The notes under the pieces were generated by a model that was not told the origin of the DNA, searched no databases, and saw only the letters and a program-made list of their open reading frames with translations. A stretch of 64,000 bases of DNA from Xylaria sp. FL1777 (lineage: Eukaryota; Ascomycota; Sordariomycetes; Xylariales; Xylariaceae): contig MU400519.1 in assembly GCA_022578965.1 (NCBI GenBank), positions 186,001 to 250,000 on the forward strand, in the 5' to 3' direction. Positions 22,748 to 34,063 of the stretch are shown here, piece after piece. The first letter of the stretch is position 1. Each line of letters opens with the position of its first letter. The translations under genes were made by a program, and so were the position numbers.

Positions 22748-23645
22748 CTAAGGCGACGCGTATTTATAACCGTATTGTTCCTTAGCATCCTGTACCAATT
22801 TATCAGTCTCCTCGACCTCCTTCTTCTTCTCCGGGTCGGACGCGATGCTCTCCCGAATGGCAGCATTGCTAAAAGGTGACGCATGGGGAACAGAAAAACC
22901 CTTCTGCACAGCGGGGCGCGCAAGGCAGCGATCAAGCCACTTCGCGACGTTGGGAAACTGTTCCTCGAGGATAATGCCTCCGACCCGCGTTACGTTAACC
23001 CAGCCGAGGAGATTTATATCGGCAATGCTGAACTTGTTTCCCACTACGTAATCACGGCTCTGCAACCTGGAATCAAGGACGCCGTACAGTCGCTCCGTCT
23101 CGCCGGCATACCGTTGAACGCCATAGGGGATCTTCACGCTGTTATGGCGGATGAAGTGGTTTGCTTGACCTTGCATGGGACCTACGCCGCCATGCTGCCA
23201 TGCCATCCAGGTCTCGGCCTCGTCATATTCGTTGCTATCGACGGGGAAACTGAACTTGTTGTCTGGATCGTACCGACGGGTAAGATAACCCAAAATAGCA
23301 AGGCCCTCAAATACGGCGAAGTCGCCACGGTCATGGTCAACAATAACCGGGATTCGACCGTTGGCACCGATGGCTGTGAACCAAGGTTCTTTCTGCGTAT
23401 TTTTCCCGATGTGGATAGACTGCCATGTGTAGTCTTTTCCGTAGGCCGCCTTCAGCTCCTCTAGGAGAATGCTGATTTTGTAACCATTAGGCGTTCCTAT
23501 ACTTCGTCAGTACCGGCATCATAATGATTAGGAATCTCAACCCCCATAATAGGGTCCGTCGGTGTATATGCTAAGGCGATTACACACCGAAAGTGAGGAG
23601 CTCAATACCGCTCTTGGCGATGAGGCCCGTTGGCTCAGACGACAT
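22748..23645 (-). CDS. Glutathione S-transferase, Ure2p-like
   Basis: Exons (minus) 23645-23588 and 23496-22748 give 268 aa. The N-terminal thioredoxin-like domain has LLTFGTPNGYKISILLEEL and the NGRIPVIVD glutathione-binding cis-Pro motif, then a SNAIL-like EGLAILGYL helix. The all-alpha C-terminal domain includes RDYVVGNKFSIADINLLGW, the N-capping box of GSTs. The N-terminus matches the Ure2p-like fungal class. Expected role: cytosolic conjugation or reduction of electrophiles with glutathione. The intron is 91 nt with a GTGTGT donor, phase 1. The C-terminal charged tail (about residues 235-268) is an extension beyond the GST core. Confidence 0.9.
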
Positions 23646-25579
23646 CTTTTCTTATATAATTGATTTGTTGATCAAATAGCGTATAATTAGTTGATGGAAC
23701 TCGGGTAGAAGACCGCGGGGGAGATGGGCTGGATGTTGAGATGAAACTTGGGCAACTAAAGTTGAAAGAAGGACAATGAGATGTCTTATATACCTCCTAA
23801 GGTAAAATTAATATGTGCTGTTGGTATGGATGGAGACAGTCGAAGAAAAGAGAACAATGAATTAGTAAAGCACGCCATCCTGACTTCTGAATAAGCAATA
23901 CCTACCTACCTAGGCTGTGGCAATAGCAGATGGACATGACAACACAACACACAACAATACAAGCTAAATTCCTAGTCGCAACCCTGGGAACATGACAACC
24001 AACAGCGCATAGTCTTTGTCTGTGTGCCTCCAATCACGGAAACTCTACTTTCCCGCTGCCATGGTTCGTTATAAATCATCATTACTATGCTCGGATGGTT
24101 GAGGCTTGTTAGAGAGCGCTATTAGTGTAGTATTCATTAGCTACTTGACCTAGCTAGCCTATTTGCGTTAATCTGCTGGGGCAACGTCTGTTAGCTTACG
24201 GATCAATGGGAGGGGTTTTGCTTTGTCCCCCGACGACGGATGAAACAATCTCCTGTGCATTATATCCGCGCTGACTACCTAGGTATACAGTACGTAGTAG
24301 AGAACTCTTCACTTGGTGAACACTTGGCAATGGTAAATAGTTGAGACTTTGGGCCTCCACCTTGCTGCCACTCTGATTTTTCATGTAAGATCAGGATGCG
24401 ATGCGGAAACGAAACTCATACTATCATCGGTCCGCAAGGGAAGCCGTGGCGTTTAGCTGCCTTTGAGCTTCATACCGCTGCAGATGCTCTGCAGTCTTCA
24501 AAGAATTGCCAAGCCGTATGAGCTTAGATAGTCGTATATTTATTTCTCGGGCATTGCGATCCTCCCTGAGATGATTATGTGCGACGCGTATGTCAGACCT
24601 AATGTCCCCGTCTTATCGCCGGTGGCTTCTGAGACACCGTAGGACCTAGCACCTTAGAATATTATTCTTCAAGTGTAGTCTTCAAGCCCTCGTGCTCTAG
24701 AAGTGAGCTCCTCTTCTCGTCCTGGTGTAAGTAGACTGGCTTGTCGAATGGTTTAACATGTATTTCTCGATCTTCGGGATAGCTGTGCCATCATTTTGTT
24801 TCTGGCCTACTCACGCGCTCCCCTCGTGATCAGCCAGTATCATATCAGACATCTCCCTCAGGTCAATGTACCCAGGGTGTATACGTTGTAATCTCATCAA
24901 TTGAAGATTCCTAAATGGCAAGCACGGATAGCCACTCAGAGCCAGACTGACTGTGAAGGCATCTACTCCTCTAGCGGCCCAATAAATTCGACAGTATTCA
25001 AGTTGGACACCTTCGCGTCGCGAAACGAAGTGTCGGCGTGAGATCCCTCGAGATCATCGTTAAGACTCCTACTCAAATCTTCTACTTAATGTATATGCCG
25101 GTTCATACAGCCGGGTCCTTTAAAAGTCTAGGTATCTCAAATGACACTCTGAGAGGCGCGTCGCGACTAGCTCTTCCTTGATTATCATGTAGTTGTATCT
25201 AGTAGGCAACTTAAAGAGAGAAGCAAAGAGGGATCTTGGAATACTAATTTCTAGCAATAAATTTGACATCTGTCGCCCGTATATCTCATGTGCCCCAGCT
25301 ACGTGTGCCATTCACTCTCCAGCAATCCGATTATCATCCCTCGAGTCCTCGTCAACCCCAAACTCACAAGAGTTAAGACGCTATCAGCCATAGGAGGTGA
25401 ACCCGTGCACTCCCCAGTAACGATCTCCCAGTAATGTATTCAGATGACCAAAAGTGTAAAATCTAGTTGAAACACGATACATAAACTAGGCCTATTAATA
25501 CAAGAGGTCACTCGGGGGGTTACTTAGTCGATCTCTCAATTGAAGGGTTCACCGTAGATCCAATTCTCCCTGACACCGT
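23646..25579. other. Gene-poor intergenic tract
   Basis: About 1.9 kb without a supported gene. CCTACCTACCTAGG-type tags occur near 23904 and CCTAGGTATAC near 24278. Confidence 0.5.
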
Positions 25580-28288
25580 CTATCCCATGAAATCCAGGAA
25601 TCCGCCGCTGAAAAACCCTTCCATGCTCGGGAAGTCATGCTCGCCCAGATCAAACGATGATAACTCGTCATTCGCGTCAACCGTATGCTCTATTGATGAG
25701 GGTATTTCATCTGTAGGAAATGTATGAATGTTGGGGTCCTGAGATGATGCTATTATATCGGTTCGCCCATGTGAACTTTCCTGATGAGCACGGCCACCTA
25801 TATCGGGCTGAGCCTGTGGATTCGACGGCGCAGGAGCCGAATTAATCCTCGCCTCGATCTTCCGTATAGCCAACGTCCCGTACTTATATGACCATGCCTT
25901 TCCAGGGGAAGTCTGGACCCATTGGTTGAGACGCGTGATTAGATCCAAGACGACGGCATCTGGAATCTGTGACTGCGAGGTGTCGTAGTGCGAGAGCACA
26001 AGCGCACAGTATCCGAGGCTTAGACAAATTACCGTCGGTGCAGTGTCCATCAAGAATGGGGGCATCTCGAGAAACGTTTCCACAACGAGTCTCGCGTACT
26101 TGCAAACATTTACACGGAGAATGTTACCAGCAGCGGTGTCTGATGAATGGGAGGTCTCGTCCCTAGTCGTTTCCGAATCTTTCCGGTGCGAGTCGTGGCG
26201 CTCGTCAGAGGTTGATGTCTGATTGCTTTTCTTGGTAACGACGGAAGCATTACCTAGAGCAGGGGTGTTATCGGTAGCGAGGAGTAAGGTAGAACCTAGT
26301 GCATCTCCTGTCTTTCCGAGCGCTCGAACGGCTAATATCAGACAGCCTGCGTGGTAACCTATCCGAAGCATTGAGGAAGTAGGTAGCGCTATACGTTCAC
26401 AATTAGAACTCGATGCCTACCGTCCTGGAGAATCTACTTGCGTTGGAGGCGTACCTAGAAGGTGATTCCATCTTTGCTTCCAAGTGCGAAACTCCTCACA
26501 TTCTCGCCCGTCACTTGGGTACGATTCTTCAAGAAGTTTCTGATGGAGGATAGAGTATAGCATGATCTCAGCTACAAGCATCCCATCCTGCATCGTAGCC
26601 CTGTAGAAGCTAAGTACTTTAACAGCGTGAGTTAACCGTTTCCATTCCTTAGCAATAACCATGGATTTTCGACAGCTCTGGAACTCTAACATGATTCTTC
26701 CTAAGACAAGGAAGAGACACATTGTTCATCCAATTGGTGTAATGATTTTGCTAGGTAGATAGGGAAGAAGGTGAGAACTTTAGGGTCTACTCACGGACGT
26801 TGCACTGATTGATATGTGAGCCTTTCGGGATGATGGAGGGTCTACCGGTTGTCGCGGCCCAGCTAAAGCAAATGTTAGTTATCAAGAAAGAAATCGAGTT
26901 GCCGGATAAAGACTGACTGAAGATGATGAAGACAGATCATGGCCCAGAGATACATTGCCCGATAGTCCTCAATCGTAGAGCCCCCTTTCTTAAGTCGATC
27001 AACAATCTGAGTGAAATAAATACTGAGCATGGCTTGCTTTGCGCAGTATCCGGTCAATAACCAACTATCAATATACTCTACGCCGTGCTATATATGGTCA
27101 GATGGATAAGGAGATAAACTTCGTAAACCCTATGCCTATAAACTTACGCTACTTGGAGCGTTGGCATTGTTGCTCATGATGAACATAGCATTGAGGTCAT
27201 CTAAGTCCAGAGGACTAGAGAGCAGTGCCTGGCCAAGTGTGATGCGCACTTGTTCGTACATCTGACGATGCAATGGTGTTCCGCAAATGTCGTCACGGAA
27301 GACGACACCAATGAGGCAACAGACGCTATGCAAGAACGCTGACACTTGTCGCGTGTTGCCATAATGTCTCAATTCCTCATAGCTGCGCACGAGCAGGGTG
27401 TGACCTTGGTGTTTGATAAAGCTGTGCAGGAATAGCATGGTTAGTCACCCAATTCTCCATGGCGAGTTTAACCTTACAGTTCTATCAGCTCGCTTGCGGT
27501 CTGCTCATTGAGCAACTGTAACTGCACAAAATCCGGGTTCCCATGCTCGAGCATCCTGCGGTAGCCCAAAGTTACATGTTGGCTGATCTCTCTCAGAACA
27601 ACTATAGGCGCCGATTTCGATCCTCTGTCTACAGGGTTTAGGAGATACTCCGGGTCTGTGGTATCATGGCTCGCAGCGGGAGCTCCCTCCTCTTGACTAT
27701 CGGAGTCGGCATGAGCTCGAGGAGAACGCCCGGAGCCCTGCCCGTCGGGGCCTAAGGCCTTAATCATGGCTTTTATCTCTTCCAGAGCATCTTCGTGGCG
27801 TTGTAGTCTAGCATTTAGTCGCCATGTTAAACCTCAGCCGAGTATAGCCGGTATTAAGGGGGAGCTGATGCAGGGCTTGGAAAAGGCCCCCCAACAACAA
27901 GTGACAGACACACCTCTCTTCAACGCCTAGGCGACAAGCATCTCCTGCGTTAGGGGTCGGCTGGGGCGCATCATTCTGTCCCCGTAGAGAGCAGGCGATC
28001 CTAACGATGAGATGTCAGCTTCCAGCTCCAACGGATGGTCCGGCGAACGGAAACACGCCTGAGAGTTTGGCAGCGATGACAGCCCTGAGCTCCGGGGTCG
28101 TATTCGCATCTGCATTTCAATCTTTGGCAAGACAGACACGAAAAGGCCCTTCGACGTCGTTTCTGCGCCGAGTCTCTGCCGGGATTCTCGTCGGCAGAGG
28201 CTGTTGTCGCCCGCTTTCTAGATGGTGCGGGAGTCGGACCCTCATCCCCCGCATCACGGGCTGCATCGGGACTTTTTGGACGGGGCAT
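25580..28288 (-). CDS. Zn2Cys6 transcription factor (eight exons, one GC-AG intron)
   Basis: Exons (minus): 28288-28059, 28000-27914, 27807-27478, 27421-27148, 27087-26918, 26862-26795, 26700-26455 and 26358-25580; 727 aa. The zinc cluster is C51, C54, C61, C70, C73, C80 (spacing 2-6-8-2-6) after a KRRRR basic patch. A coiled segment (LQRHEDALEEIKAMIKAL) follows for dimerisation, then a fungal middle homology region with WAATTGRPSIIP near residue 390. The tail ends in an acidic/aromatic stretch typical of activation domains. The first intron must start with GC (at 28058) to bring in C80: a GT donor in any phase loses the last zinc ligand. Its acceptor TTAG and CTGAC branch are normal. Target genes cannot be told from context. 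Confidence 0.87.
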
Positions 28289-29621
28289 TACGCGTCATAT
28301 TCCGCCTGTTGCCACGGCGGTTCTGTGTCCGTGCTCGGCAGAGGCGATGATTGGGACCAGATCTATGAGGTTATGAGGGTATGAGCATGGACTACCGGCG
28401 GACATCGTCGGTGTAGTATAAGTACCTACCTAGGTAGAGTCTCAAGCCTCGTGTGGTACCTTTGTACTATGTGTGTACCTAATTAGGTCCACATGGAACT
28501 TACATATAGCATTTAACCCACCTACCTAGGTAGGTTAGGCAGGTTCTTGCAGGCTGCTGTAGAGTCCTGCACCAGCCACAACAAACAGTGTGCTAATTAA
28601 AAGGCCAATAAAGGATGAAGTGTTCTATGCTCACATTAGTGAGGATGATATACTTGGAACATAAAGGCATCTTTCCTCGAGATTTCTTGAGAGTGCCAGA
28701 AATACTTGGAGGTGGTTCGAAGAGATAACTGTGAATTTTGAAGATAAATCTGTGAGATTGGTGAGACGACCAGGCTCACCCAACATATCATTAGCTCGGA
28801 AAATAGTAATAAGGAGCTTCAATAAAGATTCAATTATGAATGTGCACATTTCTTTTACAGCTATAGTTAGATTGCTAAAACTGCTCGTAATATTGTTAAT
28901 AATTAGTCTAGCCTTCAAGCCTGGAACTAGGAAATACATCCTTTTAATAGCATGACAGAATAGCCACAACCTGTGAGAAAAGATGTATCTTGCTGGTTAA
29001 GGCCACAGCTGTGAGTAAGAGGTTTCCCAAATGAGCCAAGAAAAGTTCGGCAAGGGCAAGTCAGGTATGTCTCTTCTAAGAATTGGCCATTACATCTAAT
29101 AATGCCATCTTAATCCATTGGATGTTCTCAATATTTGCAAGAAGTTACTTGAAAGGTCCTGCTTGATATTTTTTTCCCGAAACTGTTTTACAAGATGTGT
29201 CAGTATGATATGTTGCCTCTTATTATGAGTGCTATTCCTATAGATAGCTTGAACTAGTTTTACTATAGTAGATGGTTCCTACGCGTTCTCTTGGTATCCG
29301 GGCAACTAGTAGTTCCACCTGCTCAAGTCCATAGTTGCCTGGGTTTCAACTTGACAAAGTGAGGCTAGCAAAACGTGACAGCTCTTTTTTCCTCATTACT
29401 CAGATACGTTTTTGTTCTCTTACACATCCCCTAAATCTTTGTGTCACAGCTTTCTGTACATATCGAAGCAACACACAAAAACTGGTCATCGTAGATGATA
29501 CTTAAGGTGTTGCAAGTCCTCGCACATAAGTCCTTACCCAGAGTCTGTCTCTCTATAAAGGCAGTTCCCATATACCAACCGAGTTCCATAAACTCTACTG
29601 ACATATCTCATTAAGATCACC
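28289..29621. other. Divergent intergenic region with palindromic tags
   Basis: Separates the minus-strand regulator from the plus-strand methyltransferase. ACCTACCTAGGTAG palindromes lie at about 28423-28436 and 28518-28531. An AT-rich frame at 28631-28969 has no family signal. Confidence 0.5.
29554..29559 (+). promoter_or_regulatory. Possible TATA box of the methyltransferase gene
   Basis: TATAAA lies 68 bases before the ATG, with a start context of ATCACCATGG. TATA elements are not universal in these fungi, so this is only suggestive. Confidence 0.3.
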
Positions 29622-31950
29622 ATGGAGAATGATCAGGATTCTAGACCCCTTTCCGAGAATGAGTGGGACGCATATGCGGAGGAGATGCCACTAGAGGCAG
29701 AAGCGGCCATGATCGAGAACCGCCTAAGAGATCAAAGCACCTGTCTCAAGCAAGGCCTGATCCGATTTGATCATGGTGACGATAATGGCGAAGAACAAGA
29801 CGAAGATGAACTAGTCACGGCCGTAGAGAAGGTCATCGATCTGACAACAGAAGACCCCGATTTACAACGACGGCCCAATACCCAGCCAGTCCGCAACCCA
29901 TCTCTACCGTTATACGTATTGACAGGCAACTATGATTTCGGTGACTTCAAGCTTCAACCAGGATTGACTGTAGAGATTAAACCTCAGGAGCACGCTCAGC
30001 TATTTCAGGCTTCATTCCTCTACATTCGGCACATAATCGACACGCCTGGCGGTATCAAACTACGTGGCATAGCTCTCACGCGTTTGAGAAACCTGCGTGG
30101 ACGCCTTCCCCGATACCGAAACGAAGTGGCTATGATTCTCCATGTCGACAGCGACGACAAGCGCCCTAAAGAGGTCCAGGCAGCCATAGAAATACACATC
30201 ACTGACGTTATCAGGGCTCGTAACTGCCACTTCACAAACGCGGACTACCCTCGGAATCAGACTGAACAAGGTATCTACAGCACTACTCCTGAAATTGAAC
30301 AGCAGGGAGTGTTGATGTGTCGATGGAAATGCATTTTCAAATACAGAGATTCTACCGCTCGTATCGCCTATATGAACCATGCACAAAAGAATGATGCGCC
30401 TATCGAATGTATCATTGAGCATCTCAACGAAAAACAGGCGAGCAAGAAAAGGTTTATGGTATCAGACAGCAGCCGATTCAACGCTTGGAGGGGAGGGAAA
30501 GTGCGTGGAGGGGAGCACGATCCCGAGAACAAGAATAGTGTGGTCAACGGGCCAATGGTCGAGTTAGACGACAAGGAAGATGCCGAACTCGTGATGATCG
30601 GAAAGAAACCTGGGCAGCGATACACATTCGGCGACATGTTCTGCGGAGCGGGAGGCGCATCCTGTGGTGCTCAAAAAGCCGGCTTCCAAGTCAAACTCGC
30701 CTGTGACAACGACGTCGGAGCCTGCAAGACCTATACCGAGGCCTTTCCCGAAGCCCAGCTGTACAGGAAGCATGTTTTCGAATTCATCACCAAAGAAACC
30801 TCCATGATGCGTGTAGACGTCATGCATTTGTCTCCTCCCTGCCAGTTTTGGTCCCCGGCACATACAGTTCCTGGTGAAAACGACGAAGCAAACATTGCGG
30901 TTCTCTTCTCTTGTCAAGAACTCGTCAGAAAGCTCCGGCCTCGCCTATTCACACTCGAGCAAACCTTTGGCATATTGCATCCGCGTTTCGAGTTCTACTT
31001 CAATGGGCTCATTCATGGCTTTACGGACAGCAACTACTCCGTACGATGGAAAATCGTGGATTTAGTTGACTGGGGTTCCCCAGCGTGAGTAATGCTCAGA
31101 ATCGTTCGCCATTCTCGTTGATTTATCCAATTTATGTCGTATACGTAATTACTAACGCTACTTACGCTATAGTACTCGGAAACGGCTGATTATGATCGGT
31201 TCTTGCCCAGGAGAAGACCTTCCCCCCTTTCCCAAAGCCACGCACGTTGCGCCGGGCATTAAAAAGCGAGGAAGAAAACCACATGTCACTGTCAAGAAGA
31301 TGCTAGAAAGAATACCCTACGACGCTTCACGATACGACGATATGCACCAGCCGCGTGATATGGTACGGAAAAACCTGGAGCGTTGGGACCCCAATGTCAC
31401 CCTGTCGCGCTGCATTACCACCAACGGTGGCTATGGCAATTATCACCCGAACGGCAGAAGGGATTTTACATTGCGGGAATATGCAACATTACAGACCTTC
31501 CCCGTCGACTACCCCTTTCAAAACCCCAACAGGAAGAGACAGATCGGCAACGCGTTCCCTCCCATGGTTGTCAAGGTGCTTTACACGCATCTGCGCAAGT
31601 GGCTGGAGAAGAAGGATCGCGTCTACGCCATCGAGAACGAGCCGCTAGATCTGGACGACCCTGATGTTGAGCTCGTCGACCTTGAGGACGAATTCATGGA
31701 CGACGCAGCCAGCGAGGACGATGGAGACCTTGAATACATAGGTTCGCAACAGCTTTCGAGTTCTTCTTCCTCCAGCACCAGCACTTCCCAGGATGACATG
31801 GTCCTCGACGTGAGTGATGAAGACAATAGCCCTATTCCGTGCGTGGACCCCAACCAACGACGGCGGGCTTGGCCAATGGCTAATCCCGGTCGAAATCGGA
31901 GGGACGATATCACGCCAGCCTACGTTGATCTTACAGGGGACTCCGACTAA
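29622..31950 (+). CDS. rid: RID-type C5-cytosine DNA methyltransferase homologue
   Basis: Exons 29622-31084 and 31173-31950 (88-nt intron, CTAAC branch) give 746 aa. The acidic N-terminus is followed by a BAH-like region (about residues 95-210). The catalytic domain has motif I FGDMFCGAGGASCGAQ near 336, motif IV SPPCQ with the nucleophilic Cys near 406, motif VI as EQT near 445 in place of the usual ENV, motif VIII TRKRLIMIG near 490, and motif X IGNAFPP near 613. From memory, EQT marks the fungal RID/Masc1/DmtA group rather than DIM-2 or Dnmt1. RID is required for repeat-induced point mutation in Neurospora and Masc1 for premeiotic methylation in Ascobolus. The acidic tail after 650 (DLDDPDVELVDLEDEF) is variable. 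All catalytic motifs look intact. A damaged duplicate gene lies just downstream. Confidence 0.9.
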
Positions 31951-32656
31951 GGCCAAGCGTGATGAGGTCGACAGCAGTTCGTTTTGATTCGGAATGGTTG
32001 GACTTGTAGAGGTCTGGTTTGCGGCATACCAGAAATGTGGCCAAGACTGTTTGCTATTTGGGCTACCGGAGGGTTTCTACTGTAGATACATGATGTAGGG
32101 TTCATTGACTGAGGTTCGTGGGAGGACTGACAAAAAGGGCATAAAAAGAGGATTGGGGCCCCTGAGATTGCAAATGTATTTGCCCGAATTTGTCTTTCTG
32201 CGTTGGCACTTGACAAGTTCGGGAAGCTTGCAGGTTTTACATAGCCGAGTGGCCCGCTCTTAGTGCAGATAGATCTTGGGGCATCGGAAGCCCGGAAAGG
32301 TGCCGGGATTGAACACTCAGCCCAGCCCAAATTTCATGTACGTTCCCGGATAATTCCATGCAGTATTTTGACCATGGTTCATATTTGTAATCAACGCACA
32401 GCATGAGTCGACTCAGTATGTACTTATGCAGGTACGTTCTGCGGCTCTGTCTCTAGTACTACCTACACTACCGAGTAAGTACCGACTAAATAGGGTTGTT
32501 TTACCGAGCTTGATCGAAATGGGAATTATAGGTACCTGAGCTATGCCGCTTTTAGCCTATCCCCAGCCTCAGTGAGCTAGACCCCCGTTTTTACATAAGT
32601 AGGTATAACTTAACTTGCATTATTTTTAATGTATTACGCCGTAACCTAAACGTTAC
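31951..32656. other. Intergenic between methyltransferase and PRPP synthetase remnant
   Basis: Holds the methyltransferase 3' region. No gene is supported; the AT-rich half (from about 32340) contains TAGGTACCTGAG-like tags. Confidence 0.5.
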
Positions 32657-34063
32657 TTAGTACTGCAAGGCACTTCTTGACTGTCTGCTGACATCGATAA
32701 CCCGTAGTTTTTTGCAGAGCTTCTCCTTATTTCCGAGGGGTACGGTATTAGTAACGACGATCTGGCTTAAGCAGCTATTGTTGAGAATGTTGATGGCGTC
32801 GCCGCTAAGGATGCCGTGGGTAACGATAGCGATAACTTCGCGAGCACCGTTCTCTTGCACCGTGGTGGTCGCTTTAGCTAAAGTGCTATAAGTATCGGCT
32901 ATATCATTCACTAGGATTGTTACCTTACCCACGACATCGCCAGCAAGCACCATCCTGCCTACAACGTTATGTCGTAGGCGCTCTTTGTGGATTAAGGCGA
33001 AGCCGCGGTCCAGACGGTCGGCTATCGATGTCGCTCTCTTTGCACCACCTGCATCGGGGCTGACAATAACAATATCCTCGCCGTTGAGGTTCTCTCGGAT
33101 CCAGCGCAGAACACTCGGCTCGGCGTACAGGTTGTCGACAGGGACTTTAAAGAAACCCTGGATCTGGGAGGCGTGGAGATCCATAGTAATGACGTGGTTG
33201 CAACCAGCAGTCTGCAACATGTTGGCAATCAGCCTAGCCGAGATGGCGCACGACTCTTATCCTTTTCATCTTGGCGGGCGTCTAGTAATCGAAAGGATCG
33301 CGTGTCAGTAATTTTTCAATACCCCGGGCGGCGCCCGGCGATTACCCAACGAAGGGTTTCGGGCGACTACTTGCTGCGAAACATTAGCTTAGGTTTAGAG
33401 TACAGGGATTCTAAAAAATACTAGCCCGGGGGCTTTCCGTATATACCATGGATAATTTGGTAGGATAGCAGTGATCCGACGTGCAGATGCTGTGCGGCAG
33501 GCCTGCAATAACGGGAGTAAGTCATTGCCTGGTTTGGTAATAGGAATTGGGTTCGAATCATGTCCCAGGAGCAATGTGTTCCAATTGAATCCCCAATCAA
33601 GAAGGAACTCCTTCTAAGGTGTGCTAGAAGGGGTAGAGAATACATGAATCATGATAAGTAATTCCATCAACCCATCGTTGATGTCTCCCGGGGATGTTGA
33701 CTGAAGAATAAAGACTGCGAAGATATTTGTTAGAGGTTGTTTTTCTGGAGGAAGAAAGTTATGACTTCGTACCATCTTCATTACGTACTGATTCGCCGAT
33801 GCTAACACTCGTTTCCTGATTCGAATAGTTCAAGCTCATCGTCTTCGCGATATCGATGCCGAGCCTGTCTGGGAAAACCTGTGGTTAGATAATCCGTGAT
33901 CGGAGATATGTCGGAGTTCGTGAGCGCATTTAGAGTGTTTGGTGCTGTGAAGATGAAATAAGAAGAGAGGAAGAAAAAAAAGGCTTGACATGATGTACCT
34001 ATTAGCCACGAGCTTCGCGAGGACTGGATGGCTATTGCCTGAGAGTAATTTGATCTCGTTCAT
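32657..34063 (-). pseudogene. Ribose-phosphate pyrophosphokinase (PRPP synthetase) paralogue, disrupted
   Basis: Five exon remnants on the minus strand: 34063-33999 (LLSGNSHPVLAKLVA), 33864-33773 (YSNQETSVSIGESVRNED), 33714-33644 (FILQSTSPGDINDGLMELL), 33502 to about 33447 (ACRTASARRITAILPNYP) and 33281-32657 ([12 protein letters not shown] onward). The first three junctions splice cleanly. The fourth does not: the available donor leaves phase 2 while the next exon needs phase 1. In exon 5 one base is missing near 33244, shifting frame between SRAP and the next conserved segment. The PRPP loop reads ILVNDIADT where the family has an Asp pair, and the usual C-terminal end is replaced. PRPP synthetase makes PRPP from ribose-5-phosphate and ATP for nucleotide, His and Trp synthesis; this copy should be inactive. 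An assembly error could explain one lesion but hardly all. Confidence 0.8.

Noticed and set aside
32657..33220. PRPP synthetase frame as a complete small gene
   Set aside because: It starts in the middle of the conserved domain; its true upstream exons exist but are out of frame.
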